From positions 1 through 64,000 of the forward strand of contig JAHDGD010000002.1 of NCBI GenBank assembly GCA_020627825.1: a stretch of DNA of 64,000 nt, written 5' to 3'. The notes beneath the pieces are model-generated. The model ran no database searches. It was given only the letters and a program-made list of their open reading frames with translations, and was not told the DNA's origin. Of this stretch, positions 55,312 through 62,695 are shown in pieces. Origin of the DNA: Saprospiraceae bacterium. GTDB lineage: Bacteria > Bacteroidota > Bacteroidia > Chitinophagales > Saprospiraceae. Positions within the stretch are counted from its first letter, which is position 1. Every line of letters begins with the position of its first letter. The translations under genes and the position numbers were made by a program.

Positions 55312-56340
55312 ATGGGATTTTTAGGAGAAATTAGAAAACTATTATTTGGAGTAAAATCTGTTTCAAAGTCTGGAGCAGAGAAGGTAGCAGAAAAAAGTCA
55401 AGAGATAGGAGAAGATATACTTGAAAAAGGTGCGATTACACTTGATAAGGGCAAAGAAATTGCAGGAGATGTTGTTTCAAAAGCAGGTGAAACGCTTGGT
55501 TCAGTTACGGAGACTGTAGGTGATAAGCTATCCGATCTAAAAGATAAAGCTAAAGATATTTTAGATAGCGCGAGTCAAAGTGAAACAGCGAAGAAAGCTG
55601 GAGAATTTACTGAAAATGTAGGTGAAAAAGTTATAGAAGTAGGAGGTAAAGCTGCTGAAAAAGCAGCTGATCTATCTGAAAAAGTAGGAGAAAAAGTACT
55701 TGATGCCAAAGATAAGATTATGGAAAAAGCTGGTGAAATAGGAGAGAAGTTATCTGATAAGTATGATGAAACATATGAAAAAGCAAAAGCTCTTGAAGCT
55801 GAGGAAGCTCTGGAACCAAAAGGTGAGTTTGCAGATACAAAGCTAGATGCAGGTGGTTCCTTATTGGATGGATCTGACGATTTCTTTTCAAAAGCAGAGC
55901 GATATGCTGAAGGAAATTATTCTGATAAGAATACTGTAACAGTAGGAGATGCGGAAATTACATTACCTCCTGCAGATAAAGCCAAAGAAATGGGGAAAGT
56001 AGCTGGAATGGAAGATGGTGATGGCGATGGAAATGAACTTGTCGATGATGCAATTATAATAGAAGATGAACCTCTTGCTCTTGATGCTCCAGATGTTGAG
56101 AACGCAACTAGCAATTTAAAAGATACTGCGGATTCAGTTGTAGAACAAGCATCTGAAGCAGGCTCTGCACTTATTGATAAAACAGAAGATAGTCTATCAA
56201 AGGTTGTTGATAAAATCGAAGAGACTAAAGCAGAAGCTGCAGATCTAGCAAGTAAGGCAAATGATAAAATAAGTGAAGTTAGTTCTCAAAAACTTTCAGA
56301 AATGGAAGATATGATGGACGCGATGGGAGAAGAAGAATAA
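55312..56340 (+). CDS. LEA/YtxH-like amphipathic-repeat protein
   Basis: 342 aa, very rich in Ala, Glu, Lys, Asp and Gly. Residues ~15-160 consist of degenerate 11-residue amphipathic repeats such as AEKVAEKSQEIGEDILEKG, KAGEFTENVGEKVIEVG and KAAEKAADLSEKVGEKVLD. This pattern is like late-embryogenesis-abundant (LEA)/apolipoprotein proteins and YtxH-family stress proteins. A middle acidic part (~175-250, MEDGDGDGNELVDD) separates a second helical block (~250-335). No export signal. Possibly a desiccation- or stress-related or membrane-surface protein (inference). A near -7 box TAATTTTC lies upstream. Confidence 0.65.
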   Translation: MGFLGEIRKLLFGVKSVSKSGAEKVAEKSQEIGEDILEKGAITLDKGKEIAGDVVSKAGETLGSVTETVGDKLSDLKDKAKDILDSASQSETAKKAGEFTENVGEKVIEVGGKAAEKAADLSEKVGEKVLDAKDKIMEKAGEIGEKLSDKYDETYEKAKALEAEEALEPKGEFADTKLDAGGSLLDGSDDFFSKAERYAEGNYSDKNTVTVGDAEITLPPADKAKEMGKVAGMEDGDGDGNELVDDAIIIEDEPLALDAPDVENATSNLKDTADSVVEQASEAGSALIDKTEDSLSKVVDKIEETKAEAADLASKANDKISEVSSQKLSEMEDMMDAMGEEE

Positions 56341-56345
56341 TATAA

Positions 56346-56954
56346 ATGAGATATGTATTTTTCCTGTCAATTATCATGATATTACTTGTATCATGTGATT
56401 GCGGTATTGATGAAAGTGAATTACTTCTTACTTCATCCGAATTAAGTTTTTTTGATTCTTACATTGAAGGAGATACAATTATTTACTTAGGCGATATGGG
56501 ATCTTCAGACACCCTTATAGTAGACACTGTCACTCCGACGGTTGAGGAATTCGATATTAATTGTGGTTTTTTGAGTAGTGAACCAAGAAATGAGAAAAGT
56601 ATTTTTATACGACATCTTCCTAGAAACATTTATCCATTTACTCCATTAGAAACTTCGGAATCTGCCACTATAAAAAGCCCTCAGTGGTTATTTAGCTTCC
56701 AAGTGGTTGCAAATCCTCGCGATGTGAATATGGTTATTAATTTTAAAAACTTTTCATTTGCTAGCAATCAATTTGAAGACTACAGAACGGTAAAGGATAC
56801 TGTTTTTACTGACATTGAAGTGGATGAATTTTATAAATTACCTCATACAGAGAATGGACTTGATGAAATAGTAGAATGTGTTTACTGGATTCCAACAGAA
56901 GGTATGTTAGCCTATACTGCAACAACTGGAGAACATTTTAGTAGAATAGATTGA
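56346..56954 (+). CDS. Uncharacterised lipoprotein
   Basis: 202 aa, 5 bp after the LEA-like gene. MRYVFFLSIIMILLVSCDCGI is a lipoprotein signal with lipobox LVSC (Cys17). The mature part is beta-rich (FDINCGFLSSEPRNEKSIFI, LFSFQVVANPRDVNMVINFK) and resembles no family that I know. Probably an envelope protein. Same operon as the LEA-like gene; followed by a hairpin (56974-56995). Confidence 0.65.
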   Translation: MRYVFFLSIIMILLVSCDCGIDESELLLTSSELSFFDSYIEGDTIIYLGDMGSSDTLIVDTVTPTVEEFDINCGFLSSEPRNEKSIFIRHLPRNIYPFTPLETSESATIKSPQWLFSFQVVANPRDVNMVINFKNFSFASNQFEDYRTVKDTVFTDIEVDEFYKLPHTENGLDEIVECVYWIPTEGMLAYTATTGEHFSRID

Positions 56955-56973
56955 ATTTACACCACGTTGTATT

Positions 56974-56995
56974 GATCATGTTTTTGGACATGATC
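56974..56995 (+). terminator. Hairpin after the lipoprotein gene (possible terminator)
   Basis: 8-bp stem GATCATGT / ACATGATC with loop TTTTGG, but the T-run (CTTTTTC) follows only after 10 bp, so termination is uncertain. Confidence 0.35.
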
Positions 56996-57061
56996 TGTTA
57001 CTACTTTTTCATTTTTGTAAAACTTTTATGCATACAGAACATTAGAAGTATAGCAAGTATT

Positions 57062-57069
57062 TAGATTTG
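57062..57069 (+). promoter_or_regulatory. TAnnTTTG box of the mrp operon
   Basis: TAGATTTG overlaps the left arm of the palindrome at 57066-57083. Transcription would begin within the palindrome, so the TTG at 57067 cannot be the start codon. Confidence 0.45.
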
Positions 57070-57083
57070 GGCTCGAGCCCAAA
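57066..57083. repeat. Dispersed palindrome, perfect 18-bp copy
   Basis: TTTGGGCTCGAGCCCAAA in the mrp leader, 10 bp before the ATG at 57094. Confidence 0.9.
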
Positions 57084-57093
57084 AAACTATAAC

Positions 57094-58188
57094 ATGATAG
57101 ATAATAATAAAATAGTAGACGCTTTACGAAGCATAGTTGATCCTGGAACGGGGCTAGATATTATTTCAGCCAAGTTGGTGAGTGAGTTAAAGATAGATGG
57201 GCAGAAAATCAGTTTTGCCCTTAATAATACGAATTTGGATGATCAGTTAAAATCACAAATCAATTTTCATTGTATCTCTGCTATCCAAAAAATATATCCT
57301 TCAGCTGATGTGCATGTTCATATGCACAGTGATGCACAGTCAAAAAAAGATATTGCTTTACCTCAAGTTAAAAATATTATAGCTGTTGCTTCGGGTAAGG
57401 GTGGAGTAGGAAAGTCTACCATGTCTGTGAATCTTGCATTTGGGCTTAAAAAAAGAGGGTATAAGGTTGGCATATTAGATGCAGATTTATATGGGCCTTC
57501 CTTACCTACAATGCTGGGATTACAAGGAGCTAGACCTAAAGTAGAAATCATATATGGGAAAAATAAGATAAGACCAATAGAGCATGAGGGGGTATCTGTT
57601 ATCTCACTTGGTTTTATCATAGAACCAGAGCAGGCGGTAGTTCTAAGAGGACCCAGACTAGGTGGTATTATCAAACAATTCATAAATGATTGCTTATGGC
57701 CTGAGCTTGATTTTTTAGTAATTGATCTTCCTCCAGGAACTGGTGACATTCAATTAACAATGGTTCAGACAGTTCCCGTATCAGGAGCAATCATGGTGAC
57801 TACACCACAAGAGGTTGCGGTAGTTGATGCTATTAAAGCAATGAATATGTTTCGTTTACCCAATGTAAATGTGCCAATTTTAGGTGTTATTGAAAATATG
57901 AGTTGGTTTACGCCAGCAGAGTTACCGGAGCATAAATATTTTATTTTTGGTGAAGGTGGAGGAAAAAAGTTAACGAAAGATGCTCAAACTGTTATGTTGG
58001 GTCAAATGCCTTTAATAAAAGGTATTAGAGAAGGGGGCGACAATGGAACACCTGTTGTATTGGGGCAAGACGATACGAGTAAAATCGCCCAAAAATATTA
58101 CGATAAGATAATTGATAAATTTTTACAACAAGTCGTCATTAGAAATCAAACCTTAAAACCAACAGAAACAGTTAAAATAAATACGTAA
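57094..58188 (+). CDS. Mrp/ApbC-family iron-sulfur carrier ATPase
   Basis: 364 aa from the ATG at 57094; the frame can be read from a TTG at 57067, but this lies in the palindrome and -7 box. Residues 1-80 form a DUF59/FeS assembly domain (VDALRSIVDPGTGLDIISAK). The P-loop NTPase has the deviant Walker A GKGGVGKSTMSVNL (~residue 103), DADLYGPSLPTMLG, and FLVIDLPPGTGDIQLTMVQ. The CxxC present in many ApbC proteins (NMSxFxCxxC) is replaced by NMSWFTPAELPEHKY, so both Cys are absent. NifU and pyrF follow in the same operon. Role: Fe-S cluster delivery (inference given the missing Cys). Confidence 0.9.
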   Translation: MIDNNKIVDALRSIVDPGTGLDIISAKLVSELKIDGQKISFALNNTNLDDQLKSQINFHCISAIQKIYPSADVHVHMHSDAQSKKDIALPQVKNIIAVASGKGGVGKSTMSVNLAFGLKKRGYKVGILDADLYGPSLPTMLGLQGARPKVEIIYGKNKIRPIEHEGVSVISLGFIIEPEQAVVLRGPRLGGIIKQFINDCLWPELDFLVIDLPPGTGDIQLTMVQTVPVSGAIMVTTPQEVAVVDAIKAMNMFRLPNVNVPILGVIENMSWFTPAELPEHKYFIFGEGGGKKLTKDAQTVMLGQMPLIKGIREGGDNGTPVVLGQDDTSKIAQKYYDKIIDKFLQQVVIRNQTLKPTETVKINT

Positions 58189-58197
58189 TTTTGTGAT

Positions 58198-58446
58198 ATG
58201 GTACAATCAGATAAAGCCAAGTTACTCGAAACTATTGATAAAGCATTAGATAATATAAGGCCACACCTTGAAGTTGATGGTGGAGATGTGGAACTTGTTG
58301 ACGTTACGGAAGATTTAATTGTTCAAGTTAAATGGTTAGGAAATTGTCGGTCATGTAATATGTCTCAGTTTACCATGAAAGCTGGTATCGAACAAACAAT
58401 AAAATCAGTAGTTCCTGAAATTCAAAAAGTTGAAGCTGTAAATTAA
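58198..58446 (+). CDS. NifU C-terminal domain family protein (Fe-S scaffold)
   Basis: 82 aa. LDNIRPHLEVDGGDVELVDV and the Cys motif LGNCRSCNMSQFTMKAGIE (CxxC) identify the NfuA-like NifU-C domain, which holds a 4Fe-4S cluster for transfer. Single-domain size is standard in Bacteroidota. It follows mrp by 9 bp. TAATTTTG ends 4 bp before the ATG and overlaps the mrp stop; this could be chance or an internal promoter. Supports a Fe-S function for the operon. Confidence 0.93.
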   Translation: MVQSDKAKLLETIDKALDNIRPHLEVDGGDVELVDVTEDLIVQVKWLGNCRSCNMSQFTMKAGIEQTIKSVVPEIQKVEAVN

Positions 58447-59345
58447 TGAACAGAAGTACGTTATTTAAGAATATACTACAGAAAAATTCCTTTCTATGTA
58501 TAGGTTTAGACACCGATAAAGAAAAAATTCCTTCCTTTTTACTCGAATATGAAGATCCAATCTTTGAATTCAATAAGAGAATAATTGATGCTACAAAGGA
58601 CCTTTGTGTCGCTTATAAGCCCAATATTGCTTTCTACGAGGCTGAAGGAATGGAAGGCTATCTTTCCCTCCAAAAAACCATTGATTATATACCAGATGAT
58701 ATTCTAATCATAGCGGATGCTAAAAGAGGGGATATAGGAAATACAAGTGAACGATATGCAAAAGCCTTTTTTGAAAAATTAAAATGTGATGCTATTACAG
58801 TTGCGCCCTATATGGGAGTTGACAGTGTAACACCATTCTATAATTATCCCAATAAATGGATTATTATACTAGGACTTACAAGTAATATAGGAAGTAAGGA
58901 TTTCCAATTGATTCAAGATGAACACAAGCAAGAAGTATATAAAACTGTTTTGCAAAAAGCAAGCTTGTGGGGTACGCCTGATGATACGATGTTTGTAATA
59001 GGTGCAACACATCCAGAAAAGTTTAAAGAAATTCGAGAGTTATTGCCTAAACATTTTTTCTTAGTACCAGGTGTTGGTGCACAAGGAGGTACATTAAAAG
59101 AAATATCAAAATATGGGATGAACGATGAAATAGGACTTTTAGTGAATGTTTCTAGAGCTATCCTATATGCAGGCAATAATGAAGATTTTGATATTGAAGC
59201 TCGAGTAAAAGCTATGTCTTTACAAAAGGAAATGGAAGAATTAATGTATGCATCGATGATGGGAAGTGGAGATGATTTTATGGATATAGATATCGATGGA
59301 CTTGAACTCGACGGAGATGTAAATTTTGATATTGAATTGGATTAG
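58446..59345 (+). CDS. pyrF: Orotidine-5'-phosphate decarboxylase
   Basis: 299 aa. Makes UMP from OMP. Motifs: CIGLDTDKEKIP (start strand), VAYKPNIAFYEAEG, the catalytic IIADAKRGDIGNTSERYAKAFF (DAKRGD with Lys and Asp), and FFLVPGVGAQGGTLKE and LLVNVSRAILYAG. The long-form type 2 OMP decarboxylase. A ~30-residue acidic C-terminal tail (GDDFMDIDIDGLELDGDVNF) follows the catalytic domain and is not usual for the family. The ATG overlaps the last base of the nifU stop. Ends in a strong terminator. Confidence 0.95.
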   Translation: MNRSTLFKNILQKNSFLCIGLDTDKEKIPSFLLEYEDPIFEFNKRIIDATKDLCVAYKPNIAFYEAEGMEGYLSLQKTIDYIPDDILIIADAKRGDIGNTSERYAKAFFEKLKCDAITVAPYMGVDSVTPFYNYPNKWIIILGLTSNIGSKDFQLIQDEHKQEVYKTVLQKASLWGTPDDTMFVIGATHPEKFKEIRELLPKHFFLVPGVGAQGGTLKEISKYGMNDEIGLLVNVSRAILYAGNNEDFDIEARVKAMSLQKEMEELMYASMMGSGDDFMDIDIDGLELDGDVNFDIELD

Positions 59346-59365
59346 CAGTAAAGAATGAGAGAAAT

Positions 59366-59407
59366 AAATCTCCTTCATTGTATAAAAATGAAGGAGATTT
59401 TTATTTT
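59366..59407 (+). terminator. Rho-independent terminator of mrp-nifU-pyrF (possibly two-way)
   Basis: Perfect 13-bp stem AAATCTCCTTCAT / ATGAAGGAGATTT (59366-59378 with 59388-59400), 9-base loop, then TTATTTT. The A-rich 5' side could serve the convergent small membrane genes as well. Confidence 0.92.
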
Positions 59408-59497
59408 CTCGTCAATAATGAAGAAGGTATAATACCATAAACCTATCCCCCTTTGAAAAGTTTTTGATTAATTTCTTATCTATTATTCACGTTATTT

Positions 59498-59896
59498 TTA
59501 GTCAATAATTGGATTTTCTGGAGTAATCTTACGATTTCTTCTTTTATTGCTGGCATTTTTACCTTTGAAAAAAAGCAATAGATTTAAGAAAAGCATAATG
59601 CCCAGATATATAGAAAATCCACCTACTTTGTAGCTTAAAATTTCAATTAAATTTTGATACGAATTTTGATAAAGATCAATTTTCAAAATGAGTAATGCAA
59701 ATCCTAGATTTAGTAAATAAAATCCAGTTTCAAAAAGTCTGTTAGTGGATAAAGCAATTTCCTCTCTTCCTTTGAATATATCCATCATAAATATGGTACT
59801 ATTTTTGAATAAAGTTTTAGAAACATATAAAGTCAGAATAAAAGCAATCGGTAAATAGACAGCATAACCGATTAAAATTTTAGTCGTAATTTCCAT
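59498..59896 (-). CDS. Small membrane protein (paralogue of next gene)
   Basis: 132 aa with three predicted membrane helices (about 8-26 LIGYAVYLPIAFILTLYVS, 55-75 FYLLNLGFALLIL, 92-112 VGGFSIYLGIMLFLNLLLFF) and a basic tail (KNASNKRRNRK). Shares the block NRLFETGFYLLNLGFALL with the upstream gene (NRVLLLAYYLLNMGYCALT), so the pair arose by duplication. Same strand as the GbsR-like regulator gene, hence likely co-regulated. Function unknown. Confidence 0.65.
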   Translation of the reverse strand: MEITTKILIGYAVYLPIAFILTLYVSKTLFKNSTIFMMDIFKGREEIALSTNRLFETGFYLLNLGFALLILKIDLYQNSYQNLIEILSYKVGGFSIYLGIMLFLNLLLFFKGKNASNKRRNRKITPENPIID

Positions 59897-59906
59897 AAGA
59901 ATTTTA

Positions 59907-60251
59907 TTATTTAAGTTTAGAAATAAATAAGCTTAGCATAAATATGTTAATGTAATGTAAGAAGGCTATTATTAAAATTATACAGGAGGTTTTGAATGTA
60001 ATTATTTCAATCATTTTAATATAAGAGTCAACGTTCCCCCATGAGATTAGTGTTAAAGCACAATAGCCCATATTAAGCAGGTAATAAGCTAGTAGAAGAA
60101 CTCTATTGATTTGCCTGCCTAAGTGAGAATTTCTTTCGATTAGGTATTCTATAAAAACGTTTCCATTGACAAAGCATATCTTTCCTATTTTAAGAATGAT
60201 AAAACAAGTAATAAGCAGATATATACAGTATGATAAAATATTTAGATTCAT
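59907..60251 (-). CDS. Small membrane protein (paralogue of previous gene)
   Basis: 114 aa, three membrane helices (about 5-22, 50-68, 85-108). Contains NRVLLLAYYLLNMGYCALTLI, matching its neighbour. 10 bp separate it from the next gene; a 51-bp gap lies between it and the regulator upstream. No family is recognised. Confidence 0.65.
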   Translation of the reverse strand: MNLNILSYCIYLLITCFIILKIGKICFVNGNVFIEYLIERNSHLGRQINRVLLLAYYLLNMGYCALTLISWGNVDSYIKMIEIITFKTSCIILIIAFLHYINIFMLSLFISKLK

Positions 60252-60302
60252 TTGAATATATTGAAGTTTCAGAATTTATTGAAACATCTGGTTAAAAAAA
60301 AG

Positions 60303-60806
60303 CTATTTCAACATTTTTATAATGAGTTTACTAAACCAATTTTCATTATACACTGTAACTTTTTCTAGAACATTATCCGCCTTTGATAAATATTTGTGCA
60401 GTGTATTAGTTTGATTGATAAAATAGATTGCTTCTTCAGAATTGTTTTGGGTATTGGTTGAAACTTCTTTTAGTATCTTAACAGCAGGTTTAATTTCTCT
60501 TTTACTCCTTTCTTTTGCAATAGTAATAATCAATTCATCCATATCTTTCTCAGCTCTATAAAACTCTTTTCTTTCACCAGGAACAATTTCCTTATAAACG
60601 ATTCCCCAGTCTATTAGTCCTCTTAAATTCATGGATGCATTCCCTCTCGAAATAGTTAATTCTTTCATGATAGATTCCATGGATAGGGGGGTAGAAGAAA
60701 CAAATAATAAGGCATAAATTTGCCCCATAGTTTTATTTATTCCCCATTGAGTTCCCAATGTGCCCCATGTTTGAATAAATTTATGTTTTGATTCTTCTAA
60801 ATTCAT
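60303..60806 (-). CDS. GbsR/MarR-family transcriptional regulator
   Basis: 167 aa from the ATG at 60806; a TTG two codons upstream (60812) lies within the -7 box and is not a valid start. The N-terminus MNLEESKHKFIQTWGTLGTQWGINKTMGQIYALLF is the GbsR signature. The winged HTH has LSMESIMKELTISRGNASMNLRGLIDWG with the recognition helix, and RKEFYRAEKDM as the wing. The C-terminal helical region (~110-167) dimerises. GbsR-type proteins respond to choline or similar ligands in Bacillus; here the ligand is unknown. Probably controls itself and the two small membrane genes through the palindrome at 60824-60841. Confidence 0.85.
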   Translation of the reverse strand: MNLEESKHKFIQTWGTLGTQWGINKTMGQIYALLFVSSTPLSMESIMKELTISRGNASMNLRGLIDWGIVYKEIVPGERKEFYRAEKDMDELIITIAKERSKREIKPAVKILKEVSTNTQNNSEEAIYFINQTNTLHKYLSKADNVLEKVTVYNENWFSKLIIKMLK

Positions 60807-60809
60807 ACT

Positions 60810-60841
60810 CAAATATAGTAAACTTTTTGAACTTTCAAAAA
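60810..60841 (-). promoter_or_regulatory. Promoter of the GbsR gene with overlapping palindromic operator
   Basis: Minus strand: TTG (60838-60836), 18-bp spacer, TATATTTG (60817-60810), a perfect promoter. The palindrome TTTTTGAA-AG-TTCAAAAA (60824-60841) covers the -33 element and is a good operator candidate. The ATG lies 3 bp after the -7 box. Confidence 0.7.
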
Positions 60842-61061
60842 ATATTGAAACTTAGTGGTTTTTTCTGTCTGGTAATTAAAAAACAGAGATACATTTACAT
60901 TTAACTCATTTACTGAGTTATGTGCTTATAAAAATATGTGGTAAAGTGTTATTTATTACACTACCTTTTCTTTTTAGGATTAGATTTCTCTATATATACA
61001 GATATCTTATTTACATTTACTACTAATGACTAGTATCTTTTTTTTAACTGACTAATCCTAA

Positions 61062-61811
61062 ATGAGTTTAGAATCCGCAATTCAGCTTTTTCCAACTATA
61101 AGCCTTGATGAAATGAATCAGGTCAAGTTAATGAATAGAATTGAAACTAAATTTCTTATAGCAAAAAAAGAGTTACCAACTATTTTCAAGGAAATTTATA
61201 AAGACTATAGAATATTAGAAATTAATGGTAGCGTAGTTCCTGAGTATAAAACGATTTATTTCGATACACAAGATTTTTTCTTTTTTAATGAACATCATAG
61301 AAAAAGAAAAGATCGTTATAAAGTTCGATTTAGAAATTATATAAGTTCGCATTTGACCTTTTTAGAAATCAAAAGAAAGAAGAATGGAAGGGTTGATAAA
61401 AATAGGGTAGAAGTGGAAAATGAACAATACGAAATTCTAGAAAAACATCAAGATCAATTTAAAGACACAAAACTGGATAGCTTACATCTCGAAAAAAAGC
61501 TCTTGAATTCTTATAATCGAATAACATTAGTTTCAAAAACATCTATTGAAAGAGTTACATTCGATTTGAATGTAAGATTTAGTAACTGGCAAGTACAATC
61601 TGCACTTGATGAATTGGTCATAATTGAATTAAAACAAGAGAATTTGTCAAGAATTTCTGCCGTATATTTGGCCTTAAAAAAAGCAAATGTAAAGCCTTTT
61701 AGTATCAGTAAATATTGTATCGGAATATTGAAAACATACGGCTTAAGCAATATAAAATATAATCGTTTCAAGAAGAAACTACTAAAAATTCAAAAGATTA
61801 CAAGTATATGA
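61062..61811 (+). CDS. VTC-domain polyphosphate polymerase-like protein
   Basis: 249 aa. VTC/CYTH-type tunnel-fold: NRIETKFLIAKKELP at the start (ExExK-like Glu/Lys), KTIYFDTQDFFFFNEHHRKRKDRYKVRFRNY with several Arg/Lys lining the tunnel, FLEIKRKKNGRVDKNRV, and the C-terminal ELDELVIIELKQENLS. Family members make inorganic polyphosphate from ATP, or bind triphosphate. Coupled to the DUF4956 gene (4-bp overlap), which is the usual arrangement for these polyphosphate pairs. A TATCTTTT near -7 box lies about 28 bp upstream. Confidence 0.9.
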   Translation: MSLESAIQLFPTISLDEMNQVKLMNRIETKFLIAKKELPTIFKEIYKDYRILEINGSVVPEYKTIYFDTQDFFFFNEHHRKRKDRYKVRFRNYISSHLTFLEIKRKKNGRVDKNRVEVENEQYEILEKHQDQFKDTKLDSLHLEKKLLNSYNRITLVSKTSIERVTFDLNVRFSNWQVQSALDELVIIELKQENLSRISAVYLALKKANVKPFSISKYCIGILKTYGLSNIKYNRFKKKLLKIQKITSI

Positions 61812-62428
61812 ATATTAATTGGTTCGATGAAGATGTATATAAGTTACTCATGCGCTTGGTGATCAACTTGGTTTTTATATCTATCATTGTTAGCGGAATA
61901 TATTATAGGAAAACACAACGAAAAGATTATTTATTCACCTATTATTTAATGGGGTTTATAATCTTTTTTATCTGTTTTTCTCTTAAAAAGTTAGACATAG
62001 ATACCGGTATGGGTCTAGGGCTATTTGCGATTTTCAGTATCATTCGATTTCGAACGAATCAGATTGAAATCAAAGAAATGACCTATCTTTTTATTGTCAT
62101 AGGATTAAGTGTTATTAATTCGTTAGCATCCAATAAAATATCTATGACAGAGCTAGGAATTATAAATGTCTTTATCTTAGGGTTAACCTATATTATGGAA
62201 TATGTATGGTTATTGAAACATGAAACACGAAAATCAATCTTATTTGAAAACATCAACTTAATTGATATTAGTAAACAAGATGAACTTAAGCAAGAGATAG
62301 AAAAAAGAACTGGATTGAAAATAAATAGAGTAGAAGTTGGTAAAATCAATTTCTTAGATGATACAGCTCAAGTCCGCATTTACTATTACTCAGATGAACA
62401 AGATTATTCAGAGTTTGATCCAGGTTAA
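61808..62428 (+). CDS. DUF4956 family membrane protein
   Basis: 206 aa; start overlaps the previous stop (ATGA). Four membrane helices at about 16-34, 44-60, 72-92 and 105-135, then a cytoplasmic tail of ~70 residues with KQEIEKRTGLKINRVEVGKINFLDDTAQVRIYYY. DUF4956 proteins are repeatedly found beside VTC genes and may form the membrane part of a polyphosphate synthesis or export complex (inference). The length fits the family. Confidence 0.88.
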   Translation: MNINWFDEDVYKLLMRLVINLVFISIIVSGIYYRKTQRKDYLFTYYLMGFIIFFICFSLKKLDIDTGMGLGLFAIFSIIRFRTNQIEIKEMTYLFIVIGLSVINSLASNKISMTELGIINVFILGLTYIMEYVWLLKHETRKSILFENINLIDISKQDELKQEIEKRTGLKINRVEVGKINFLDDTAQVRIYYYSDEQDYSEFDPG

Positions 62429-62695
62429 TAGCGGAAAAAGTCCTTTATTATAAGTAATTAAAAGATTTAAACACTTCCTATAACAAGTATAAATAACAAA
62501 AGATACAATAGTACATTCTCAACTTTCATAATATTTCTATTAGTTATATATACTAAAGACACCATTAAATTGAAAAGTCCTATCTTTTGAAGCAGATTTT
62601 TAAAATTTTCTTAGATTTTTTTTAAATCTAGGCTTATTCCTTTCTATAACATTATTCTAATACTTCATTAAGCACATTATTTGAAGGATAGTATG

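Noticed and set aside
62612-62630. TAGATTT-T5-AAATCTA hairpin as terminator of the 62696 gene
   Set aside because: AT-only stem without a proper T-run on the minus strand.
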